Shown here: in pieces, positions 27,712 to 34,941 of the stretch
Position numbering within the stretch: the stretch's first letter is position 1
Layout of the letters: every line of letters begins with the position of its first letter
Source of the DNA: Snodgrassella sp945267035
GTDB lineage: Bacteria > Pseudomonadota > Gammaproteobacteria > Burkholderiales > Neisseriaceae
Assembly (NCBI RefSeq): GCF_026535915.1
Contig: NZ_JAFNPF010000001.1
Location: forward strand, 1,302,001-1,366,000
Length of the DNA: 64,000 nt
Direction of reading: 5' to 3'
The notes under the pieces: generated by a model
Databases searched by the model: none
Told to the model about the DNA's origin: nothing
Seen by the model: the letters and a program-made list of their open reading frames with translations, nothing else
Program-made: the position numbers and the translations under genes

Positions 27712-28143
27712 ATGCAGTGGCGAAAAAACTTAGTATTGAGCATTATGTTGGCCCTAATGGTAGTCAGTTGTGCAACGCCGGAACAGAAAGCAGCCAGAGC
27801 GGCAGCAGAGAAAGCTGCGCAACAAAAGTTGCAAGTGGATTTAGCCGCAAAGTGTGATGCAAGAACTGCGGAACTGATGCAGGCACAGATGCAAAACCCT
27901 GCATTTTTTACTGATCCTAAAAATGTCAAAATAGCTGAAGAATACCGCCAAAAAGTCAACCTGCCCATATTTCAAAGCTGCTATAAACTTGCATGGGACA
28001 ACTACATCAATCAAATTAGGGTTGAACAACTCCAAAATTGGGAAATGCATCGTCGGTGGGACGATGATATGAATTGGATGATGTTTCGACCGCGATTATG
28101 CCGCGATTTCATCAATGGTCGCACTATTGTTTATCGATGTTAA
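27712..28143 (+). CDS. Small lipoprotein of unknown function
   Basis: 143 residues. A lipoprotein signal peptide ends in the lipobox LMVVSC, giving a lipidated Cys near residue 20. The next 30 residues are an Ala/Lys/Glu/Gln-rich helix, followed by a region with three conserved-looking Cys and an aromatic, Met- and Arg-rich C-terminus (MHRRWDDDMNWMMFRPR). The ATG follows AGAGGGAA, a strong ribosome-binding site. No family recognised. It has ordinary codon use compared with its AT-rich neighbour upstream, so it may be a core gene and not part of the acquired piece. Confidence 0.75.
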   Translation: MQWRKNLVLSIMLALMVVSCATPEQKAARAAAEKAAQQKLQVDLAAKCDARTAELMQAQMQNPAFFTDPKNVKIAEEYRQKVNLPIFQSCYKLAWDNYINQIRVEQLQNWEMHRRWDDDMNWMMFRPRLCRDFINGRTIVYRC

Positions 28144-28250
28144 TGATGTTAATATATTTTCGTTATGCTTTATTGAAGTTTTGTAATGTTTAAATAATAT
28201 TGGTTTAATATAATTCTTAAATAACACAATTTAATTAAGGGAGCATCGGG

Positions 28251-28739
28251 ATGGGCTTAAGTCTATGCGTAATAGCAATGAAAACTTCGGATGAAAAAAA
28301 ATTAGCAGAATTAACGCAATTATTCGGTTTATCTGAGCCAATACCTTATACAGGAGACGAAGACTTATTTTCAATGATTTATGAACAAAAGAATGTCTAT
28401 TATAAAAAAAATGATTTCATTACTGTTTTTATGAATGAAGAAAGTTTTTGTTCTAATGCTTTTGATAACATAGAGAAAAATTTAGCCACTTTGTCTGCAA
28501 ACAGCGAAGTTCTTATGTGTTTTACCCAAAGTGTTACGACTACATTTTGGCTTGAGTATTATCAAAATGGTAACATGCTGCGTAGATGGGTAGAACAAGA
28601 GTATGAAGAGCAAATGAATATTGGCGACCCCATTGATGCCGAACTCGATTATATGTCCAAAGATACATATGAGCGTGATGAAGACGATTTTATAGATATC
28701 GTTAAAAATTTTTCTGGCATAGATATCAATCAATTGTGA
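28251..28739 (+). CDS. Acidic cytosolic orphan protein, candidate immunity protein
   Basis: 162 residues, no signal peptide, strongly acidic, with a C-terminal third dominated by Asp, Glu and Tyr (about residues 118-150). The ribosome-binding site AAGGGAG is well placed. No family recognised. Small acidic orphan proteins next to toxin remnants are often immunity proteins, and this one lies 1.3 kb from such a remnant; that role is inference only. It is followed by a hairpin at 28768-28789. Confidence 0.6.
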   Translation: MGLSLCVIAMKTSDEKKLAELTQLFGLSEPIPYTGDEDLFSMIYEQKNVYYKKNDFITVFMNEESFCSNAFDNIEKNLATLSANSEVLMCFTQSVTTTFWLEYYQNGNMLRRWVEQEYEEQMNIGDPIDAELDYMSKDTYERDEDDFIDIVKNFSGIDINQL

Positions 28740-28767
28740 TTAACTGCTCATTAAGAAAATCGTGTAA

Positions 28768-28789
28768 GGAGGGTAAATCTTTACTCTCC
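28768..28789 (+). terminator. Hairpin after the acidic orphan gene
   Basis: GGAGGGTAA (28768-28776) pairs with TTACTCTCC (28781-28789), including one G-T pair, with a four-base loop, followed by AATTTAATTTT. It starts 28 bases after the stop and is probably its terminator. Confidence 0.6.
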
Positions 28790-29338
28790 AATTTAATTTT
28801 CCTTGTAGCGATTTATACTGTAAATTTGATTAAAGAAGCTCTAAAAAAGAACTGCATTGCTTCCCATCCAAAACCGAACAGGCTTACATTTGTTTTTTTC
28901 GACAAACCATCTATTTTGAATATTAAACAACTCATTTAAAAACGAGTTTAAGCCAAGTACAAACATGCTTTTCTAGAAGAAATCAATTTGACCTCTGAAG
29001 AAACTAATTCCAGGCGAATTAAAACTTTTTTCTTCATTGAAAATTCTTATTAAATATTAAGAATATTCGCTCTATGCCTGCCGGAATTTTTCCCATCATG
29101 CGCAGAATATTTGACCTTAAACTTGAATGAAATATCAACTCAATGCGAAACAATTTGCATTTTAATCGCGCAATAGTGCCATAACGAAACCATAATATAA
29201 AAGGTCAATAATCAAATATACAAAGCTAACTTTAACATCTTGTAATATATGACATATACCATAACTATCTGAGCAATCAAATTAGAAAAATTTGCTCATG
29301 AATATCAGCATTCATGCATAAAAAATTTAGCAGATACT

Positions 29339-29356
29339 TTCTATCCATGGATAGAA
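29339..29356. repeat. Perfect 18-bp palindrome
   Basis: TTCTATCCATGGATAGAA is identical to its reverse complement. It lies in the non-coding stretch just beyond the lolA terminator. A two-fold symmetric site of this length could bind a dimeric regulator, but no gene start is nearby to regulate. Confidence 0.6.
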
Positions 29357-29360
29357 TAAA

Positions 29361-29394
29361 AAAGCTGCCTTAACGATGAGCAAGGCAACTTTTT
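29361..29394 (-). terminator. lolA terminator
   Basis: On the minus strand AAAGTTGCCTT pairs with AAGGCAGCTTT (11 pairs with one G-U) and is followed by TTTATTC. On the plus strand the same position is a C-A mismatch, so the element favours the lolA direction. Confidence 0.8.
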
Positions 29395-29411
29395 TATGAG
29401 CATCAAATTGA

Positions 29412-30026
29412 TTACTGAGTTAATACATCCACGCCTTTTGGTGGCGTAAATTTGAATATGGAACGGTCAAATTTGGGTTGGGTATTAATCTGCGTAAAAG
29501 TAATCGTGGTCAAATTACCAAAACTATCTTTAAGTTGCATATTCGCCAGATTATCGCCACGAAAGCCAATACGTATATTTTGATAGCCGGTATTGCTGCG
29601 TTTAGGCTTAGCTTGTATGTAATTGATACCATCTTTTTGACCATCATCTGCAAGAGAATAATTGGCATTAAGGGCAGATTTATTGGAAAGAATGGCTGCT
29701 GGCGAATCACCAATAGTCTGATTTTGAGGGCGTTTAGTTACCTGAGCTAAATCCTGATCATATAACCAAACAGTTTTTCCATCGCCAACAATTGTTTGTT
29801 TATAAGGTTTAACATATTCCCAGCGAAACAAACCTGGACGTTGAATAGCAAATGTACCAGACGTTACCTGTGTTCTCTTTTTACTTTTGACTGTCTGAGT
29901 AAATTGTCCCGAAATACCATCAGTATCACTATTGAATTTATGCAAAGTATCTAATCCACTTGCTTGTGCTAAATTCATAGCCAAGGAAAATAGGGCAGTA
30001 AAAATCGTTTTACCTAGAATCTTCAT
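29412..30026 (-). CDS. lolA: Outer-membrane lipoprotein carrier LolA
   Basis: 204 residues with a signal peptide (about 1-22). LolA shuttles lipoproteins through the periplasm from LolCDE to LolB. Family pattern: ISGQFTQTV near residue 37, GTFAIQRPGLFRWEYVKPYKQTIVGDGKTVWLYDQDLAQVTKR, and the C-terminal DSFGNLTTITFTQI and FKFTPPKGVDVL. Standard length. It stands alone with its own terminator. Confidence 0.95.
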   Translation of the reverse strand: MKILGKTIFTALFSLAMNLAQASGLDTLHKFNSDTDGISGQFTQTVKSKKRTQVTSGTFAIQRPGLFRWEYVKPYKQTIVGDGKTVWLYDQDLAQVTKRPQNQTIGDSPAAILSNKSALNANYSLADDGQKDGINYIQAKPKRSNTGYQNIRIGFRGDNLANMQLKDSFGNLTTITFTQINTQPKFDRSIFKFTPPKGVDVLTQ

Positions 30027-30122
30027 TAATTATTCCTTTGTTCGAATTAAGTTGCTTATATTAATCCCAAATATGGCTGAAACTGTACCAATATAGATAA
30101 ATTAATTATTTTTATTAGTGCA

Positions 30123-30533
30123 TTATTTACTCACGCGATCAAAACGCGCGAGCTTATCTTTGGCTTCTTGCAAATCACGTTTTCGCTCAGCCAACTTTAG
30201 TTGAACTTGATTGACTTTCTTGGCATCCCCCTTATTCTGAGCTTTGATCAGTTTTTGTTGGGTTTCATCAACTTTAACACTGTATTTATTGACCTTTTCT
30301 ACATATTGCTGACGTAAAATTTTATTGGAACAATGATTGATAACTTCTACTTTTTCCTGTTGCAAACGAGCCATTTTTTCTTCATTACCATTTGCCTTAG
30401 CATATCCAAGTTGGGTTTCAATTTGTTGAACTTTCTCCGCACAAGTCGGCCAGATATCCTTAGCTAGGACGGGTAATGCTAAAGTTGTCGCAACGGCAAT
30501 TGTTATTAATTTCGCATAATTAACCATGCTCAT
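30123..30533 (-). CDS. DUF1090 family periplasmic protein
   Basis: 136 residues: signal peptide (about 1-24), then a long charged helical region. The DUF1090 pattern is seen in C-x-EKVQQIETQLGYAKANGN and the later heptad-like KLIKAQNKGDAKKVNQVQLKLAERKRDLQEA. Two Cys in the mature part. YqjC of E. coli belongs to this family; function unknown. Two in-frame ATGs two codons apart are possible starts. Confidence 0.85.
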   Translation of the reverse strand: MSMVNYAKLITIAVATTLALPVLAKDIWPTCAEKVQQIETQLGYAKANGNEEKMARLQQEKVEVINHCSNKILRQQYVEKVNKYSVKVDETQQKLIKAQNKGDAKKVNQVQLKLAERKRDLQEAKDKLARFDRVSK

Positions 30534-30671
30534 ACCGTTTCCTCATTATTAATAAAATACTGCTTAAATCATTGTAAATCTAAATAAGGGTAAATACTAA
30601 TTTATCTTACTCAACATGCTTGAGTTCGATTTATTTTAATTCTCTAAGTTAGGGTGTTTTCTAGACAAATA

Positions 30672-31553
30672 TTATTTCATTGCTGCAGTAAGCGCATTGA
30701 CATTATATCGGAACATATCTATGTAAGTAGCGGCTGGTGACCCTTTGCTTAACGCGTCAGAATAGAGCTGTCCAGAAATCTTCACTCCTGTTTCCTTACT
30801 GATTCGTTGGATCATTTTAGGATCTTTAATATTTTCCACAAATACAGCTTTTATATTTTGACTACGTATTTGATTAATGATGGTTGCAACCTGACGGGCA
30901 GAGGGTTCAGCATTGGTACTAACGCCTTGTGGGGCTATAAAAGATATTTGGTATTGCTTAGCCATATAGCCAAAAGCATCATGTCCGGTCAGAACTTTTC
31001 GATTAGCAATGGGAATTGCTGCAAATTTTTTGGTGGCCCAAATGTGTAATTCATTTAGCTGTTTTTCATAACTACCAAGTCTATTTTGATAATAGGCTTT
31101 TCCCGCAGGGTCAACCTTGATCAATGCATTGGCAATATTACGTGCATATATATGCATTTGAGTGGGATCATTCCAAACGTGTGGATCATAAGAATGGTGG
31201 TGATGACCATCATCCGCCATCATTTTTGGGCTAATCCCTTGGACCGCATAAGCTAATGGTACACCACTTTGACTGGCCGCACGTTGTAGCGCCGTGGATT
31301 CGAGACCATAACCATTAAGAAGAATCAATTTAGCAGCACGCATCTGACGCAGATCTTTTGCAACCAACTGATACACATGAGCATCTTGATCAGCCCCGAT
31401 TAAAGTATAAACCTGAATTCGATCACCACCTATTTGTTTGGCCACATCGCCAAGAATACTAAAACTTGCCACTACAGGTATCGCAGCTGCCTGCACCAAC
31501 GGCGCAATCAGACCAAATAAACCTAAAAATATTAGAGTTAAAACACGTTTCAT
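30672..31553 (-). CDS. znuA: Zinc ABC transporter substrate-binding protein
   Basis: 293 residues from ATG 31553; a GTG five codons upstream is in frame but would lengthen the signal peptide unusually. Signal peptide 1-23. Cluster A-I metal-binding protein: H59 (DQDAHVY), a short His-rich loop H117-H120 typical of zinc binders, H125 in DPHVWNDP, a later GHDAFGYMAKQY block and the C-terminal EPSAR...DALS region. It is the last gene of the operon, 30 bases after znuB. The His loop and the Zur-like site upstream of the operon favour zinc over manganese. Confidence 0.9.
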   Translation of the reverse strand: MKRVLTLIFLGLFGLIAPLVQAAAIPVVASFSILGDVAKQIGGDRIQVYTLIGADQDAHVYQLVAKDLRQMRAAKLILLNGYGLESTALQRAASQSGVPLAYAVQGISPKMMADDGHHHHSYDPHVWNDPTQMHIYARNIANALIKVDPAGKAYYQNRLGSYEKQLNELHIWATKKFAAIPIANRKVLTGHDAFGYMAKQYQISFIAPQGVSTNAEPSARQVATIINQIRSQNIKAVFVENIKDPKMIQRISKETGVKISGQLYSDALSKGSPAATYIDMFRYNVNALTAAMK

Positions 31554-31583
31554 ATTAATTATCCGCACAATTCAAGATCAAAA

Positions 31584-32465
31584 TTAAACTTCATGATGGC
31601 GACGCCGCCGATAAAACTGCCACAAAACACCACTATCCGTCCCCACAAACAGTGACAACAGATAAACTATCCCACAACATAAAATAATAGCTGGACCAGA
31701 AGGCAGATCAACATAATAAGACAATAATAAGCCGAAAAAACCACAACATGCAGCTATCACAGAGGCCAGAATCATGATACAGCCCATAGACCTTACCCAT
31801 AGACGTGCACTAATCGCTGGCAACATCATTAACCCTACAGACATCAGCGTTCCCAGTGCCTGAAAACCAGCCACCAGATTTAACACCACCAGAATAAGAA
31901 AAATAATATGCCACATTGCTCCTTTACCCTTCACCGACCGCAGGAATAATGGATCAATACTTTCTAACATCAAAGGACGATAAATCACGGCTAAAACCAC
32001 CATGGTAAGACTAGATACAACGGCAACTAAAGTTAAAGCTGGCTGGTCAACAGCTAAAATGGAGCCGAATAAAAGATTGAGCAAATCAACACTGTTACCA
32101 CCCTTACTTACCAATACTACGCCGAGCGCCAGGCAAGTAAGGAAAAAAGCCGCAAAACTTGCATCTTCCTTAACACTGGCAAATCGGCTGGCCATACCAG
32201 CTAATAAAGCCATTATCAAACCGGCTATAAAACCACCTAGACTCATGGCTGGTAGACTTAATCCAGCTAGCATATAGCCAATAGCAGCACCCGGTAAAAT
32301 TGCATGTCCCAACGCATCACCAACCAGACTCATCCTGCGCATCATCAGAAACACACCTACCGGTGCAGTGCCCGCAGCCAAAAAAACAATGGATGTTAAC
32401 GCGTAACGCATGAAATCATAGTCAATAAACGGATCAATCATTAACGCTAGTATTTGCATGCACAT
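31584..32465 (-). CDS. znuB: Zinc ABC transporter permease
   Basis: 293 residues with about eight or nine membrane spans. ABC-3 family permease; conserved segments include MSLVGDALGHAILPGAAIGYM and GFQALGTLMSVGLMMLPAISARLW. The start ATG 32465 overlaps the znuC stop (TAATG), so translation is coupled. An in-frame ATG two codons further in is an alternative. Confidence 0.93.
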   Translation of the reverse strand: MCMQILALMIDPFIDYDFMRYALTSIVFLAAGTAPVGVFLMMRRMSLVGDALGHAILPGAAIGYMLAGLSLPAMSLGGFIAGLIMALLAGMASRFASVKEDASFAAFFLTCLALGVVLVSKGGNSVDLLNLLFGSILAVDQPALTLVAVVSSLTMVVLAVIYRPLMLESIDPLFLRSVKGKGAMWHIIFLILVVLNLVAGFQALGTLMSVGLMMLPAISARLWVRSMGCIMILASVIAACCGFFGLLLSYYVDLPSGPAIILCCGIVYLLSLFVGTDSGVLWQFYRRRRHHEV

Positions 32466-33193
32466 TACCTCTTACACCACTGATTCTGTTCCCGTTGCCG
32501 CATGGTACACATGGCTTGTTGCAAATGAGCAGGGGTCATTACCGCAGAAGTGGCACCTATTGCGATAATTTTTCTGGCTAACAATAAAGCATAAGGAAAA
32601 TAAGTTTGTACCTGTTCATAATCATGCAACACCGTAATGACCGTGCACTGCTGTCGTTGCTGATAATCTTTAATGATATCTAAAAGGGCACAAGTAGTGG
32701 CCGCATCAACAGCATTAAACGGCTCGTCCAGTAGTAAAACTTGTGCGTTTTGGATCAACATACGCGCCAGTAAAACCCGTTGAAACTGACCATTAGACAG
32801 TTGCGCAATCGGACGATGAGCTAAATGCTGCATACCAACCTGATCAAGAACGGTATAAACGCGTTGCTGCATAGATTTGCTCACCGCTTTAAAAAAACCG
32901 ATTTCATACCACAAGCCCATGGCGGCCAGCTCAAAAACGGTCATTGGCTGACTACGATCTATCTCAGACTGTTGCGGTAAGTAAGCGATATCAGCTCGCT
33001 GTAAATTGTGCCAAATAATTTTGCCACTATCTGCTTTCACCAAACCCATTATTGCTTTGAGTAGAGTAGATTTACCCGCACCATTTGGACCAATAATCGC
33101 CCACATTTCATTATGCTTAAATTGCGCATCAATATGATGAATCGCCGGACTATGGCGATAACTGACCGTAACATTATCTAATTGAATACTCAT
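32465..33193 (-). CDS. znuC: Zinc ABC transporter ATP-binding protein
   Basis: 242 residues from ATG 33193. Walker A GPNGAGKST, Q-loop YLPQQSEID, signature LSNGQFQRVLLARML (SNGQ instead of the canonical SGGQ), Walker B VLLLDEPFNAVD and the switch His in TVLHD. The ATG overlaps the stop of the 34-aa ORF upstream (ATGA); no good ribosome-binding site is visible in front of it, so its translation may depend on that small ORF. Confidence 0.94.
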   Translation of the reverse strand: MSIQLDNVTVSYRHSPAIHHIDAQFKHNEMWAIIGPNGAGKSTLLKAIMGLVKADSGKIIWHNLQRADIAYLPQQSEIDRSQPMTVFELAAMGLWYEIGFFKAVSKSMQQRVYTVLDQVGMQHLAHRPIAQLSNGQFQRVLLARMLIQNAQVLLLDEPFNAVDAATTCALLDIIKDYQQRQQCTVITVLHDYEQVQTYFPYALLLARKIIAIGATSAVMTPAHLQQAMCTMRQREQNQWCKR

Positions 33194-33294
33194 AAAATAC
33201 CAATAGCCCAGGCATACATCAGCCACAAAACAGCCAGAATCATACTGGTCCAGACCAAACGCTTACCCAAACCACTGAGTAATAAAGAAAACAT
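33190..33294 (-). CDS. 34-aa single-span membrane ORF heading the znu operon
   Basis: ATG at 33294 is preceded on the minus strand by AAAAGGTGCTGA, a good ribosome-binding site at proper spacing. The product starts MFSLLLSGLGKRLVWTSM and continues as a hydrophobic stretch rich in Leu, Trp, Ala and Ile; residues 13-34 can form one membrane span, with a Lys-Arg pair at 11-12 that would stay cytoplasmic. The stop TGA overlaps the znuC start (ATGA). It lies between the Zur-like operator and znuC, so it is on the zinc-controlled transcript. No family recognised. It could be a small accessory subunit of the transporter or a translational-coupling leader peptide. Confidence 0.6.
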   Translation of the reverse strand: MFSLLLSGLGKRLVWTSMILAVLWLMYAWAIGIL

Positions 33295-33324
33295 TCAGCA
33301 CCTTTTATTCGATTTAATCAAAGC

Positions 33325-33345
33325 TAATGTTACTATATAACATTA
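33325..33345 (-). promoter_or_regulatory. Zur-box-like operator of the znu operon
   Basis: TGTTACTATATAACA (33328-33342) matches the Neisseria Zur consensus TGTTATDNHATAACA as I recall it, with one difference. The symmetry extends to TAATGTTA and TAACATTA on either side. On the minus strand it covers a possible -10 (TATAGT) set 16 bases after TTGTAT, so bound Zur would block transcription. It lies 31 bases upstream of the 34-aa ORF. Confidence 0.75.
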
Positions 33346-33399
33346 CATTCATAATACAATATAATCGTAGCTGAGCACAATATGCTTAGACTACCTAGC

Positions 33400-34941
33400 T
33401 TAGTTAAAATGACGATGATGGGTTAGCGTGCGAATCAATAAACGATTAGGATGCAAAGCTTGTTGTAATCGCGCCGAGAAAGGCGAGGGTAGACCAAGAA
33501 TAGCTGACGCCACAGCTTCGGCACAAATAGGTGCAGTTGCCAGTCCACGACTTCCATGAGCGGTATTCACAAATGCGCCTGGCAACCATGGACAAGCGGT
33601 ATTAACCGGAAAATTCTTATCATATTTAAGTTTCTCATACACCTGCTTCATCAAGCCACCATTACCGATGGCGCCAACAACGGGTAAATGATCATAAGTA
33701 TCACAGCGTACAGCGGCATGTCCCTGTGGAACATCATTTGGAGCTAGATCGAGTGCCAGTTTTGGTGCTAATTCAAATAATTCTTGCCAATTGATATTTT
33801 CATCTTCTTGCGTCAATACCGCGTCATGGCAATGAGGATGGAAAGTTGCACCAAAACACATTTTATTTTGCCACGCCGGAGTAATATAACTGTTCCCACT
33901 CAGTGCACAACGCAATTTTCCAGCATAATCACCAGGCGTAGCAGTAGTAGTTTGTCCACCGATCATCTGCATTGGCCAGCCTGCAATAGGGTCCAGCAAA
34001 TTACTCTGAGCACCAGCACAGATAACAATATGGGAGGCTGTTAGCACGCAAGGAGATCCTTTTTTCTGACACTGTATTTGCCAGAATTGACCATCATGAC
34101 GAAGCCGTGTTACCTGAGTTTGCGTCATGAGCGTAATAAACGGGTGCGACAGCAGCTTTTCAACTACGCTACGCGGATTAGCAGTCACACCATGTGGCCA
34201 CCATAAACCGCCTTTGCTCATTTCTATACCAGCAATTTCGGCAGCCTGCGCAGAGGAGACTGACTGAAATAATTGGCTTTCAGGCCACTTAGCTGAAATT
34301 TGTTGATTGCGTCGTTCTTCAGCGGCATTAAAATTTATATGTAATACACCACAATCCAACTTAGGCGATGCTGTCTGATCCAATAGAGCAAGACTATAGC
34401 CGTATCCTGCCAGTAGTAATTCAGTTTGCAACGTAGAGTGAGCAGAAATTTTAGCATATAGCAATCCTTGATGATTACCCGAACCAGCATTGGCTATTTC
34501 AGCCTGCTCAACTACAGTCACCGCTATATTTCTTTGCGCTAAAGCAAATGCGGTCGCAGCACCAGCAATACCCGCACCTATAACAACAACCGAACTCACT
34601 GCAAAGGGATCCGGTTGCATCAACCACGGTTTAACATCTAAACAAGAGCTACTGATTGGCTGATCCACACCCACATTATGCAAACGCCATTGAGGATAAT
34701 ATTCTGGCTGAATAAGTAGCATTTTTCCCTGATTTATCGGGTAAGAAAAAACGGGTTGCTGCTGCCAGTAGCTTTTGGCTTGCTGCCATTGCAGCAGTAT
34801 TTTTTCTCCCGCCGGTGTGCAGGCTCGCTGATCGGTAGGCCAGTCATCGGCCACAATAACCATCTCTGCTTGATTATCATCGCCTAGCCGCAATGCCAGT
34901 TGATCTACTGACGGCCATTGCTCAAACAGATAAATACTCAT
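33400..34941 (-). CDS. mnmC: FAD-dependent cmnm5(s2)U34 oxidoreductase, MnmC oxidase part only
   Basis: 513 residues. The FAD dinucleotide-binding motif VVVIGAGIAGAATAFALAQ lies at about 118-136, followed by GNHQGLLYAKIS and, near the C-terminus, DHLPVVGAIGN and GSRGLATAP. This is the C-terminal oxidase half of E. coli MnmC, which removes the carboxymethyl group from cmnm5U34 of tRNA. Residues 1-115 are not the SAM-dependent methyltransferase half: they are too short and have no SAM motif. The methyl-transfer step must come from another protein; the YtqB/MnmM-like protein at 9608-10168 is the candidate. It overlaps the asmA stop by four bases. Confidence 0.88.
   Translation of the reverse strand: MSIYLFEQWPSVDQLALRLGDDNQAEMVIVADDWPTDQRACTPAGEKILLQWQQAKSYWQQQPVFSYPINQGKMLLIQPEYYPQWRLHNVGVDQPISSSCLDVKPWLMQPDPFAVSSVVVIGAGIAGAATAFALAQRNIAVTVVEQAEIANAGSGNHQGLLYAKISAHSTLQTELLLAGYGYSLALLDQTASPKLDCGVLHINFNAAEERRNQQISAKWPESQLFQSVSSAQAAEIAGIEMSKGGLWWPHGVTANPRSVVEKLLSHPFITLMTQTQVTRLRHDGQFWQIQCQKKGSPCVLTASHIVICAGAQSNLLDPIAGWPMQMIGGQTTTATPGDYAGKLRCALSGNSYITPAWQNKMCFGATFHPHCHDAVLTQEDENINWQELFELAPKLALDLAPNDVPQGHAAVRCDTYDHLPVVGAIGNGGLMKQVYEKLKYDKNFPVNTACPWLPGAFVNTAHGSRGLATAPICAEAVASAILGLPSPFSARLQQALHPNRLLIRTLTHHRHFN

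Larger units (their letters stand above)
28740..29411. other. Intergenic region with inverted repeats, no supported gene
   Basis: 672 bases between the acidic orphan and lolA. It contains a 9-bp hairpin (28768-28789), an inverted repeat CATGAAT / ATTCATG (29297-29316), an 18-bp perfect palindrome (29339-29356) and the lolA terminator. A frame without a start codon is open from 28952 to 29053 and could be a decayed gene piece, but nothing identifies it. Confidence 0.4.

Noticed and set aside
28736..28939. 67-codon open frame after the acidic orphan gene
   Set aside because: Starts with GTG inside the previous gene's end, has no ribosome-binding site and runs through a hairpin that looks like a terminator.
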